Assembly: GCF_030445035.2 (NCBI RefSeq)
Contig: NC_080688.1
Span: 61,951,949 to 62,015,948 of the forward strand
Length of the DNA stretch: 64,000 nt
Direction: 5' to 3'
From: Dasypus novemcinctus
Taxonomy: Eukaryota; Chordata; Mammalia; Cingulata; Dasypodidae
In this document: piece by piece, positions 11,736 to 23,500 of the stretch
Numbering within the stretch: the stretch's first letter is position 1
Layout: each line of letters opens with the position of its first letter
The notes under the pieces: model-generated
The model's input: only the letters and a program-made list of their open reading frames with translations
Databases searched by the model: none
Told to the model about the DNA's origin: nothing
Program-made: the position numbers and the translations under genes

Positions 11736-12890
11736 GTACCCCTAATGAGGAAGCAGCTCCTCTTCCTGGGCCGGGTGCAGATGCACAGCCTCTCCCTCTG
11801 TCCACTTGTGGCCTGATTGATGTCTGTCTGGTTGAGGGCCCCTGGGAGCCTGTCACCATGGCAACAGGAGAGAGGCCCATCAGGCTCTAGACATATCCTG
11901 CCCTCCAGGTGCCACAGCTCTCTCCTCCAGCACACCTCATCCCAGCCAGCCTCCACTTAGCCCTCCAGCTGAGCTCTATCTCCCACTTTGGGATTTGAGG
12001 CTAGTGTGAGCAGCTCCCAGGGCTTCCGGTAGAGCAGAAAATCACATCTTGAGTGGACTTGTGCCAACAGCCTAGCCATAGCCACAGGTAGGGACTCAGT
12101 AGGAATTTCCAGGACTCTGATGCTGGGTTCTTTAAGGAGCTGAGGACCCCTGCCATGAAGAGGGCTCCTGATAGCTGTAGTGAGGGGGCAACCAAAGTCC
12201 AAAGATTGGCTAGATCTTCACTAGTTCACACATTTCGACAGTCTTAGTCAGAAAGTTGGTCAGCAAGCATGGCAGATTAAAATCGGGACATGCTCATGGG
12301 GAACAAGAGGTTTCTATGACCAGAGGATCTCTGAATGACCGGAAGAAGAGGGGTCACCTGCCCACAGCTCCCCTAGAGACTGACACATGAGAGACAAACC
12401 TCCGTTCTTCAAGCCATTGTATTTTCGGCCTCTTCATTGCAACAGATCGGCCTTTAACCTTTACTAAATCAGCTCCCTCTACTCTACAGGGTCGGCTCAT
12501 CCTGGCTGGTGCCCTGCCTGCTTTTCTGTCCAGCTCTCTGACAGTCTCATTGCAACAGATGCTGAGCTTCCGTCCCTGTGGCAGGATATTTTAATCTGGC
12601 TATGTTGACGTTCTGAATATTTTGACATGCCTGTCCAGCTTGGTTTGCTTAATAATTTTACTGTTTCTAGTTTATGTCACTGGATAATGCAACCATTGCT
12701 AACGATGACTACATTTTGTGCACGGAGCATCCCACCCTGACACATTTCCAAGCCCCCAAATAGAGGAAGTCCCATGGGACAATCTAAATAAGAGTCAAGG
12801 AAGGAACTAATCCAAACCAGGGGTCATTCTAATGAAGGCCAGGGACTGCCCAGTGCATAATTTTATCCATTTGTCAAGTAGAGAGAAATA
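11736..12890. other. No gene recognised
   Basis: Single-copy-looking intergenic sequence. Open frames are short and show no recognisable product. Confidence 0.5.
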
Positions 12891-12894
12891 CCAA

Positions 12895-13725
12895 AGCCAA
12901 TACTGGTTATTCATAGCAATTATGTCCTTGAAAGTTGCTGTGAATACTGAACTGGTTAATAATGAACCACTGCCCCAAGGGGAAATAGAGGGTCAGATTC
13001 CTGCTAGCCTCTGGTCACAAAATTTTGTCAACTGATCAATACATAACCTTGCTTTATGTGTGTTTTTCTCTTTTGCTTGCCCTATAAATTGGCAACTAAT
13101 GATTCCCTGAAAGTACTTTGTCTCACCAGCATTTTAGAGACTGCTCCCAGTTAACCACCTAGAAAGAGTATCATTGCCTTTGGAGCATTCTAGACTAACA
13201 TCTTAACAAGCCTCTGAACATAAATTTAAGTTTAATCATAAATCATATTGGGAGGCAGGTAATTGGAGCTCATTAAATAAAGTGTTAATTCATTAACATT
13301 GGACTCACACCAGTCAGTGCTGTAACTTTTGCCTGAATGAAGCTTATCCAACACCTCTATTTCCCAAAAAGCACATCATACCCTTCTTGCACCTTGAAGC
13401 ACTAGGCAGCACCTCAGCAGGATGCTTGCAGGCCATTTTAAATAGCAAATCACCCAAAAAAGCACAAAAATTTGAAAAATTTGGCACTAAATATATTGCG
13501 AAAACTACACTTGTTTATAGTATGAAAGCTGAAATAAGAAGGCAGAGTGTCGCTTTGTCCTCAGCTGGGAACACGTGCACCAGATGACTAAAATGTTTCT
13601 CTACCCCTCATGTGTCTGCGAATGACCACAAAAGAACTGCAGGTATTGATTTGGGGTTACAAGTAAATTTTAGTACGTAGGCAAACTGGCAAATACAGAA
13701 TCCGCCAAAATGAAGATCAACTGTA
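12895..13725 (-). mobile_element. Tigger-type (pogo-like) DNA transposon fossil
   Basis: The plus strand ends GGATCAACTGTA-like (aatccgccaaaatgaag atcaactgta), a Tigger terminal motif. Read on the minus strand, the segment near 13440-13330 encodes a decayed transposase N-terminus resembling MAPKHSAEVL...KRKKAVMC of the CENP-B-like DNA-binding domain. The central and C-terminal transposase is missing, so it is an internally deleted copy. Confidence 0.75.
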
Positions 13726-14430
13726 ATTCCTATTCCATTCGCTTTTCAGAAGTATTGTAGGGTAGAACAGGCTAATGGATCTGAAAACACATTGCAAAGT
13801 AAAACTCAGCAGGAATTGGAAGAGCTTTCTCTCGTTGATGACTATTAGCTAAGCAGTATCTACAGAGAATGGGATTCCTGGTCTTTGCAAAGCTGTGAAC
13901 GTGTGTGTTCCCGTGTGCTCCTGCAGCCCTGTGAGAAGTCAAGGCACACGTTGCAACAGAGCAACGATGCCAAGGGGCAGCTAAAACAAAGTTTAAGTTT
14001 CTTATGCAAAGTTGCTATATGTGAAATTATTTTACAGCCAGTGAGAGTACAATCAAATTAATCCAGTATATGTTAACGTCTCACAAGGTGCCTGAGGACA
14101 AGAAAAGGAAGGCATTTTATGTAAGAATATCTATTACATGTTCCTGTCCTTGAAGAATGTATAATCCAATCAGATCAACACAAGCAGTTGCTGTAAAATG
14201 AATCAAGACAGCCTAAAGCAGCTTCCAATGCATGGGCCACTCACTGGCGCATTCACACCTTCCAGAGCTATTCACTGTGCATCCCTTATGATCTGGCCCT
14301 GTCCTTGGCAATGGAGATGTAAAGTTAAAGTCATGGTCAAACCCCCAATTTCCCTAAAGCCAGAGGAGAGATGGACAGCCAAATCGAAGATCTTCAGTTG
14401 ACAGGGTGCACCAGTGGTAGAGGCTGGCTT
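13726..14430. other. No gene recognised
   Basis: Intergenic sequence without a recognisable repeat family or coding signal. Confidence 0.45.
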
Positions 14431-14839
14431 AGAAAACTGCAGGAAAGGCGGTGGACTTGGCCCAGTGGTTAGGGCATCCGTCTACCACATGGGAGGTCCA
14501 CGGTTCAAACCCCGGGCCTCCTTGACCCGTGTGGAGCTGGCCCATGCGCAGTGCTGATGCGCGCAAGGAGTGCCCTGCCACGCAGGGGTGTCCCCCACGT
14601 AGGAGAGCCTCCCAGCGCGCAAGGAAGTGCAGCCTGCCCAGGAGGGGCGACACACACAGATAACTGATGCAGCACAACGACGCAACTAGAAGGGACACAG
14701 ATTCTCGAGCCACTGACAACAACAGAAGCGGACAAAGAAGATGCAGCAAATAGACACACAGAGAACAGACAACCAGGGTGGGGGGGGAGGGAGAGAAATA
14801 AATAAATCTTTAAAAAAAAAAAAGAAAACTGCAGGAAAG
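14431..14839 (+). mobile_element. DAS SINE
   Basis: The body is 14448-14822 with a perfect 17-bp target duplication AGAAAACTGCAGGAAAG (14431-14447, 14823-14839). The perfect repeats indicate a fairly recent insertion. Confidence 0.94.
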
Positions 14840-17353
14840 TACAAAGACAGGCAGCCCAGTGAGACTGGGGTGCCCAAAAGACTTCCCGGAGAGGTGACCA
14901 TTGAAATAAGTTCCAAATAACAAGTTAGGAGTTCTTGGGACTTAACAGGGAAAGGGGCCTTCCAAGCAGAAGGAAGAGCAGACTGTTTTGGAAAAAATAA
15001 AAGTGCTTGGCTCCTGAAGCAAAGGAAATGTAAAAGGGTAGAGAGGCAGCCAGGGGCCAGGTTGAAGGGGAGGTGGGGGTAGCGAATGCCAGATTCAGGT
15101 ACTTTAACTTGATCCTGAAGGCTCTGAGGAATCCGTGGAGGCACTTCAAATAGAGAGGGAGTGTGGTCAGGTTTGTGCTTTAGAGGGTTCATTCTGACAG
15201 TTGTATTTATCTAATTTATTTATATAATACATTTATATACAGCTGGAGACTTTATTGGAGGATCCAGGATGCAACCTGAGCTGTCCTTGAAGAATGAGCC
15301 CTTTGTCCCTAAATTACCTCTCTCATAGCTCAGTAACACTTGACATTCCTTTGTTAAAAGCTTCATTCTTTAACTGAAATATACAATTGTGAACATTTGT
15401 CCAAGGCATCACCCTCTAGGAGAACGGGGCAAGTACTGTAGCCCATCATCATTTATCCTGAGAGTGAATGAGTTTCAGATATCTTCCTGAGAAGTTTTTT
15501 ATTTTATTATTTTGTTACTGAGAACACTATTATCATACTCTAATATTTCAGGTTTTTTATTTATTTCATGCAATCTAACTGATGACCCAGTCTTTATAAA
15601 GTCCTGTGATGAGCACCAGGGACATGGATCTCCCCTCCACAACCGCAGTCTAGAAAGGGGAAGGAGAAGCAGGGAAAAGAAAGGAGAAGACAAGAAAATC
15701 AATGATTTTAACAGTGTGGTCCGTGGCCTGGACGAGACCTGAGCACAGAGAGCACAGGCGTCTTTCAAGTTCCTACCAGGTACTTGAGCATTGCTCTAGG
15801 TTCTAAGGATTAAATGGAAAACAGCCCCAGCCCATAGAACTTACAGCTTGGGGGAAGAGACAGACAGTTGACTAGGAAACAAATAAATGCCTAATGTAAT
15901 TTCAGGCAGTGGTGATGCTGGGAGCTGAAGGTTGACAGTTAAAAAAGAGCTGGCCCAGAGAATGAGAACAGGCTGGGGGGACAGTGGGTGCAAAGGTGGC
16001 ATAAGGTCTGTGGCTGGAGCTGGGACAGGTGAGGATGGGGAGCACCGAACAGTAGACCCCAAGGTGGCTGGACCCAGAACCGGAAGAGGCTTCCTGCATC
16101 AACCTCAACGTGGGAACTTGAAGACGAAGGCAATAAGATGCCGCAGTGGGCTGGAAGCGGAAGTAAACTGATGGGTTTCATTGTTGCAAGACTCCCTGTG
16201 CTTTCAGAGTGTGGCCAACAGATTGGAAGAGTCCAGTGAGAAGCAAGAAGGCCTGAACCAAGGTGGAAACGAGGCAGGAGGGCGGAGGCCACAGGACCAC
16301 CTGCAGCAGTGAGGCAGGAGGCAGCGACCAGGAGGACAGCCACGTTTCTGGCTTGCCTTGCCTGGGAGGAGGATGTGCCATCCACTGAATAAGGGAGCCT
16401 AGAAGCTGGGGACGAGCGAGGCAGAGGAGTGCCAGGGCAGGCTTGGGCACACCCACTGGAGATGGCGGTAGGCTGCTGGTGCCTGAGACACCGAGCAGAG
16501 TCAGAGGTGGAGGTTCAGGAGACTGTGAGGATCCCCGAGGGCTGGGGGAGGGGCAGAGGGTCAGGACAGAAAGGTGGGCTAACAGGGTATCAGGCCATTG
16601 CCTGAAGGGGAAACTGCCCCCATCAGGTCAACTGCCCGCAGAACAAACAGCCACACGGCTGCCCTGTAGGACCTTGGCCAAGTACTGGAGACCCAGCTCA
16701 AGCTTGGGGAACATCACACCCCTTCCTTATCTGCTTAGCCCACCAGGTACAAGTTCTACCCCTTTTTTTTATCATCCCTCACTGCTGCTTGTAAACCAGA
16801 GCCTCCCTGCTTATGCTCTGATCTTCCAACAAGGGCGCCAGGAATTCCAGCGCCTGGGAGAGAGTTTTAGGTTTGACAAATACTTAGTGAGGACCTGTTG
16901 GGGTGCTGGGAAGTGGAGCTCCTAGAAAGAGAGTCCAATTGTAAAGTCCCAGGGGCAAAGGAGGCCCACCCTGCAGCGCAGCCATGGTTAGGTGTCCCGC
17001 CCAGCTCTCCTCCCTACGTCCAGGCCCCTTGCAGCTCCCAGGTCAGCTTTCCAAACCCACGCTGCTTATTTCCTGGTGATCTGCTCCCCTCGGAATTCCG
17101 ATCTGGAACAAGACTGTGAGTTGAAGGCCACCTCAGAAACAGATGATGCAAAAGAGGTCCAGAGAGGAGTGACTTGGCCAAGTCCCACTGTCTGGTAAGG
17201 TCGGGGCTAGCGAGACACAAGTGTCCTGACCCATGAGTAAACTTGGGAAAACAGGCCTCCCTGTTTTTGCCACTGAAGAAACTGGATCACCACCATATCC
17301 CCGCAGTACATAATCTGAGCATAGTTACTGGAATGCCAATTGCACAGGCCTTA
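14840..17353. other. Intergenic, pieces of an old interspersed repeat, no gene recognised
   Basis: The stretch 14850-15200 (acttcccggagaggtgacc, aggttgaaggggaggt, then ggttcattctgacag) and 15770-16000 resemble an ancient mammalian dispersed repeat also seen at 31690-32470 and 34770-34960. I cannot name the family with confidence. No exon-like structure was found in the long GC-rich open frames here. Confidence 0.4.
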
Positions 17354-17758
17354 TGTTTTAGTTTCCTAGCTGCTAAAGCAAATACCATACAATGGGTTAG
17401 CAATAGGGATTTACTGACTCACGGTTTCAGAGGCTGGACTTGCTTTCTCTGGGATGGTATCTTCTGACTGGCCGGCAATCTCTGGGTTCCTTGGCTTTTC
17501 TGTCACATGGCAACGTATATGGCAGTGAACCCTCCTTTACCCTCCAGGTCCATTGACTTCGGCTTCTGGTTGCTTCTGTGGCTTCTCCATCTGAGTTTCA
17601 CTCTGCCTTTAAAGGACTCCAGTAATCCAGATGAAAGCCCCGCTGATTGAGTGGGGTCAGGCCTTAACATCTTGAAGAGCTCCTACAATGGGGCCGCATG
17701 CACCAGGATGCCGACCAGGAACATATCCAAACTGGGCTACACAATTCAATCCACCACA
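17354..17758 (+). mobile_element. MLT1-like LTR repeat
   Basis: The repeat starts TGTTTTAGTTTCCTAGCTGC and ends CCACCACA. Near-identical 5-bp flanks (CCTTA at 17349-17353, CCCTA at 17759-17763) fit the 5-bp duplication of MaLR/ERVL elements. Confidence 0.6.
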
Positions 17759-18679
17759 CCCTATGACCTTGAAATCCCAGTCCTGGGAACTACCTGATGA
17801 AAATCAAAGTACCAGTATGTATAGGCACATATGCTTATAGTTTCAACATCCATTAATAGAGAATGGGTAAGTAAACTCTGCTACATAAACAAAAAAAAAA
17901 AAAGAGAGAGAAAAGAAAAGGCTGTAGACATTCAGGAGTTGTTTGGAAGAAGGGGATAGGTCCACATCTCCTGAAGGGAAAGGACACCCCTGTGGACAGA
18001 AGCCAGTTAGAGGAAGGTGCCGTGCAGGGATCCAGTTCCTCCAGCAAGGTGCTTTAGGGGCGCCAGGCAGGCAAGCCCAGCTGGCCCAGGTCTGCTGGGA
18101 GCGGGTACATGCTCTGGCCAGGAACAGAAGCCCCGGCAGCCTCTAAAGGCCCTGATGCCCCAGGGGCTGGCCCTCCTCTACTCCAGCTCGGCCAGGCATC
18201 CAAGAGAACCTGCATGGGGGGTGCCAGGCAGGGTGGGGCCTCCTTGGTGGGGAGGACAGCCGGCGACAGGCAAGCAGAGGCTGCATGGGCACTGGGTTTG
18301 GCTGACAGCATCTCTTCCCACCACTCAGTAGGCCTGGGTTTGAGTAATGAGAGCCTTTGTCCCATGTGATTTTTATGAGTTTTAAAAGCCACATCCATTT
18401 TCTCTCTCCTAGCCCTCAAAGTTGCAAATCCTAAGAGCATCATAGCTAACATACCTCCAGGATGGCAAAGAGGCACGAGCCCAGTTCATTAATGGAAAAG
18501 AAATGTGACCGTCAGACAGCCCAAGTCTAAATCCAGTCCAGGAGATGGTGCAGGCAGCTCTCTGTTCTTAACAGTGCCCCCAAATAAGATGCCCCCTGCT
18601 CCCCCCAGGACCTGACTTCTGCCAGATACGCCACCCAGTGTCTCCCAGGATGGGATTCTCTCAGCTTCTGCTGGAAGCA
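17759..18679. other. No gene recognised
   Basis: GC-rich intergenic sequence with several overlapping open frames on both strands but no recognisable product or splice pattern. Confidence 0.45.
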
Positions 18680-18840
18680 TGGCTCGTGAGCCAGCACAGC
18701 AGCAGCACCTGGGAACTTGTTAGAGACACAAGTGATCCGCCCGCCCAGGCCTCCATCTGATTCTGCTGATTCTGCATGTTAATAAGGGACCCAGGGGATT
18801 TGCGTGACCATTAAAGTTTGATGCAGAAGCCAAGCCTGTC
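18680..18840. mobile_element. MER5A-like hAT DNA transposon fragment
   Basis: The order of motifs (cacctgggaacttgttagaga, gattctgctgattctgcatgtt) fits MER5A. It is an old, short non-autonomous copy. Confidence 0.6.
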
Positions 18841-19312
18841 CTGGGGGGAGCGCTGGGTCTTGAGAGTCAACAGTCTACTAGATAAATCTTTTTCTGGCAA
18901 ATAATTGACAACTTTCCGTACTCTTACTTCACTGAATTATGTTCATTGAACAAGAGTGAAAAAAAAAAATACTGTCTTTTAAGAGACTGTCCCCAGACAC
19001 TTCAGCCCTTTAGAGAACTTGTGAATTTTGAGAAATTAACTAAACTTGGTTAATTTGAAAGAACAGCTAGGAAAACTGTATTATTCTTAATTTTTTCCTT
19101 ATTGTGAGGTAGGTCATTTAAACAGAAAAGTATGTGTGTTCAGTAATTTAATAAAAATTTTAAGTGAAAACCCACATAGCCACCACTCAGCTAGAAACAA
19201 AGCATTGCAGCATCACAGAACCCTGTGTCCTCTCTGCTCCCCCTTTCCCCAGGAGTCTCCCCTGATCAGAACCTCACACCTCCCCAGGGGAAACCACTAT
19301 TCCGACTTCCGT

Positions 19313-19776
19313 TGATGTGGGCTATGGGTGGAAGGCTCTTTGTCTCTTCAGAGATAACTAAGTTGTTTGACTTGTGGGTGTGAAACGGTAAGAGGCTGCA
19401 GTCCTGCTCTTAGGGACCAGCAGGCTCCAGTCCCAGGAAATGTTTAACAAAGCAAGGGCTATAAACTTTAAGTATTTAGGGGAAATGCAAAAACCAAGGC
19501 TTATCTAAAATGTCTGGAGTCCTTGCTAAAAGCTTACCTAAGATGTGGAAGAGATATATGCTAATTGAAGCCTATTGAGAACTGAAACAAAGGGACGATT
19601 TGGCCTTTCCTCTCTGTATAAAAGACGTTTGAAAATCTTGTTCCGGGCTCGGGATTCAAACAGAAAGCTCCCGAATCCGGCCGGCCGTCAATAAACCATT
19701 TTTCCTTCTCAAAATCATTCCTGAGTCCTGGCCTCTCTATACTCAAATAATTGAACTTCTCTTAAATTCCACAACA
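19313..19776 (+). mobile_element. Solo LTR, gammaretrovirus-like (ERV1) fossil, copy 1
   Basis: The LTR starts TGATGTGGGCTATGGG and ends TTCCACAACA, with a perfect 4-bp target duplication CCGT (19309-19312, 19777-19780). A TATA-like TGTATAAAAG near 19615 and an AATAAA near 19690 are in the sense direction. It closely matches the LTR at 42276-42762. No internal region is present. Confidence 0.88.
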
Positions 19777-19780
19777 CCGT

Positions 19781-19995
19781 GATCATCATTTCTTGACGCT
19801 TCTCTATAGTTTTACCATCTATGCATGCCTCCCTAAAGAATACTGTTCATTTATATTTGATTTTGCTGCTCTTGTTCAATATTATACTAATAAGATGCAT
19901 TCATGTATGTGTCCTTGTTTGGTCTCTTTAATTGCTGTATAGTATTTCATTGTATGACTATACCAGATTGTTTGCTCTTGATTGCTCTCTTTCCC
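19781..19995 (-). mobile_element. Old antisense L1 fragment
   Basis: Sequence such as GCTGTATAGTATTTCATTG and tgtccttgtttggtctctttaa resembles antisense L1 3' regions. The preceding 19140-19308 probably belongs to the same fragment, split by the solo LTR. Confidence 0.55.
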
Positions 19996-20459
19996 CATCT
20001 TGTCAAACCCCTCCCCAAAAAGGAGTGGGGAAGGGAAGAAAAGAAGGGGGTGAAGGGAGAGCAAACCCTTCCGGGTACACTAGAAGGGCAGGAGGGCAGG
20101 GGGCAGGCAGGGGAGGGGGCAGGAAGCATGTGAACAAGTTTTCTCAAAGTGGCCGTTGGCCACAGGAAAGGGCCCTGTGTCCTCCCCATCTACTTCCCTG
20201 TTTCCTGTCCTGGAAAATCATCTGAGTGGTTCCCCTCTTGGTTTTCCAATGACTAAACCCCACGGGTCTCATCTAATCACACCCCCGCCACCGGCCACCT
20301 CTCCCCAGTTTCTCCAGCTCCCGCGGCACCCAGAGGGGGCCGCAGACTTGGGCCCGGCCCAGCCCACCTCCCTTCCCCCACACCCACGCCACGAGGGGTT
20401 CTCGCCGGTGACCCGGCTGAGTGTGGGAGTGGCCTGGGGTCTCTGGGTGCTCAGACACC

Positions 20460-20511
20460 ATGGAAGGGGCCCTCCGACTCCTGGCCTGCTTGGCGTGCGT
20501 CGTCCTGACGG
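20460..20511 (+). CDS. SIGLEC15: SIGLEC15 exon 1, start codon and signal peptide
   Basis: The start codon lies in a good Kozak context (gacaccATGG). Seventeen codons plus one base encode a hydrophobic leader, MEGALRLLACLACVVLTG, which parallels human MEKSIWLLACLAWVLPTG. The exon ends at a gtgagt donor. The sequence just upstream (about 20280-20459) is GC-rich, but no TATA box or start site can be fixed from sequence alone. Confidence 0.94.
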
Positions 20512-23500
20512 GTGAGTTTCTCACCACACTTTCTGGCCAGTGCCCAGGACAGAAGGGAGGCTCAGAACTTCTTAGGTACGGTCTTTTCCCCTCAAACTCA
20601 GGGCAGCCCCCTCTGCCCAGGGCTCGGGCCCGTTGAGAAGAGCTGTGCTTTGGGAGGCTGTGGTAACCAAAGCAGAAGTTCAAGCCTGGGCTTTGCCTGG
20701 GTTTCTAGGTGACTCGGACCGCCCCCTGACTTCTCTGGGCCTCAGTGTCCCCATCCGTCACAAGGCCTCCCACCCCTCCACTGTGAGGATAGACGGGGAG
20801 AGGGGGCAGGAAAATGCCTTGAGTATAGGACAAGTGCTGGAGAAACGCTGTTAGGTGTTGCTGTCATCCAAAGGATTTATGTCTTGATGGGACAGCCCCA
20901 GGGACAAAGGAGGAGCAGCACAAGGTTGCTGGGGGGCAGTGTTGGAAGTGAGGGAGGGGCCATTTAATGTGGGGAAGGGGCAACTGATGGGAGGGCACCC
21001 GGGACCCCCAGAGGGGAGTGGGAGGCTTTCGGGCAGGCTTGAGAAACAATGTCATTGGCCACGTCACTCAGTGAACTAGAGCATCCCTGGGATCCCAGGG
21101 AAGGGGACATTTGTTAAAATGCAGATTCTCTGGCTCTACCCCAGACCTGCAGAGCAGGACCCAGGAATCTGCATTTTCAGCCGTCTCCTTGGGTGATTCT
21201 GGTGCACGATGCACTGAGGCAGCTGGGGCAATGACAAAGGCAATCCTTGTGAGGCTCTCCCTCCGGGCCCCAGCGTTTTCCTCCGCCCCAGCTGGAACGT
21301 CCCTCTCTGTCTGTGCTGCCAGTCACAGCCGTAACCGTCATGGTCTGTGCTGTGGCCTGGCTGATGTCGTGGAGCTCGGCGCTCTTCTACAGCGCTTCTA
21401 TCGGCCCCGTCCCCACAACTGGATTATAAACTTCCACACCGTAGGCTGTAGGCTCTGTTCCTTCCTCCCTAGCACTTAAGAGAATGGGACCCTGCTCGGG
21501 TCTGGTTTACAGCAAGCGCTCACTAGCTCTAAGTGCGGGCGCTTACTGTAGTAACTCACTGCAGCCTCATAGCACTATATTTGATTTCCTTTTTTACAGA
21601 TGAGGACACTGAGGCACAGAGAAGTTGAGTGGCCCAGGGTAGAGCTGGGATTTGACCCCAGGTGTGTGTGTCTCTGCAGGCTGGACCCACCTGCTTGCCT
21701 GACCCCCATGCTGCCCACTGTCCCGTGCACAGAGCCCCACAAGGCTTTTCCTAAACTGATCTATCTCAGCCATCCTTCTGAAAGGATTTAGGGTGGGTCC
21801 CACTTAGAGGCTGGGGACTGGGGGCTGGAGGCAGTGACCCTGCCCAGTCCAGGGGTGGCAGATAGGAGAGCAGGTAAGGATGTGTGTTGACATCAGACAC
21901 AACTTAGAAGCCTGGCTCTGTCACTTACTAGCTGTGGCCTTGGGCAGGTGGCCTCACTTCTCTGAGCCCCTGTAAAATGGGGTCCATGACACTTGCAGGG
22001 GGTTTGTGAAGGATAATTAGGACATGGGGGTAAAGTGCCTGGTACTCAGTAGTTGCTCAATAAATTGATAGTGAAACACTGCTGATCTCTCAGGGCTGCA
22101 AGCAAGGCCAGGCTTTGGGGTTGGGGGCTTGGTTTGTTTTTCTTCTGCTGATGAATTGGTCTAAGGTCAAAGATTTGGAGGAAGAATGAGCAGTCTCGTA
22201 TCCAAGAACAAAAACCAAACCACACAAATACTCTAGCTGTGTGGAGATTACTCAGGAGGCTGAGCCATGCTTAAGAGCCGCCTTAGCAGAGGAGATGAGT
22301 TTTCTTTAAATACTCGCAGCTGCTTCACTGGTAAAGTACAAGTTCCTTTGTTTTACTGAGTGGGACTCCCACTTCTGAAAACCTTCTGCCTGTGAGCTTC
22401 TCCAGGCGGCTCAGTCAGGGGACGATGCAGTTCCGGTTGACTCTGCAGTTGGGAACCCTGAGGGACTCTGGGGTTAGGGTGCCTGTGCTCACGTGGGGCC
22501 TCAGGCCACAATCGCTTCCGTGTCCAGGAGTCTGAGAGTGGGGTCCAGGCAGGCGCTTGGCAAAGGAGAAGTGGGAGCAATTTGTCCAGGCAGCCCCCTC
22601 TCCCGGTCAATGCCCTCTCCCTCGTACTGGGGCCACCCCACCCCGTGCCTGGGGCAGCCCCAACTGCCCAGGCCCTACCCACACACCCTCCCCTTGGCCT
22701 TCCCCTCTCTGCTTCTAGAAGGCTTGAGATGTCAGGGAATGTGGGAAAGTGGGAAGAACACTTACCTGGGAGCTCTGGTGCCCTGGGTGACCGCGCGCAA
22801 GGCCTCGGTTGGTCCACAAGTCTAGGATGGGTCCATCACCACAGCTGTCATCCTCAAGGACTTCCTTTGCACCCGGCCTGTGACAAATAGTTCACTTACT
22901 GTTGTCCCTATTTTAGGGAGGCTCAGGGAGGCTGCGAGGCTTGTCGGGGTGACAGCCTGCATGTGAACGGGAAAATTCCCAGTGTAAGTCCAGCCCTGCC
23001 CATGACTTTTGTGCAAAGGCCTGGGGCAAAGCTTGTTGCTAAGAGAGATTTTACTAGCGGGGAACAACTGCTGAAAAGGAGAGAAAAGGCAGGGCAAATG
23101 GCAGCAGTCGCCTAAAGGCAGGGCCAAGTTGAAGAGGGGTCGCCGTGGGTCCAGGAGGGACTGGGAGGGTTTGATGAGCCAAGACTCCTCGTCTAGGAGA
23201 CTTCTGCCCTCAGTGGGATTTGGGTGCGGTTTCCCTGGGCTGAGGGAGGACAGGGGGAGGTGGGCCATTTCGAAGCTGTGAAGAGCAGCCCCCCGGGGTC
23301 ACTGGCCCCAGGGAAGGGTCAGCCTGTGGCTCTGCACCTCCATCTGCTTAGGTGAGAGGTCCACATCTGCAGCCACGGTGCTGGCGAAGCAAGGGTTAAG
23401 GAGAAGCAGGGACAGGGGTGGTGACCAGAGGGCAGGCTGGGAGCTTCTCGCCCTTCCCTTCGCTGGAACCTTCCAGGTCTGATTCACCCAGGGGCAGAAT

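Noticed and set aside
11552-11956. Minus-strand frame with TLTLTLTL and an acidic run
   Set aside because: It is a translation of the telomere-like repeat and the polypyrimidine tract.
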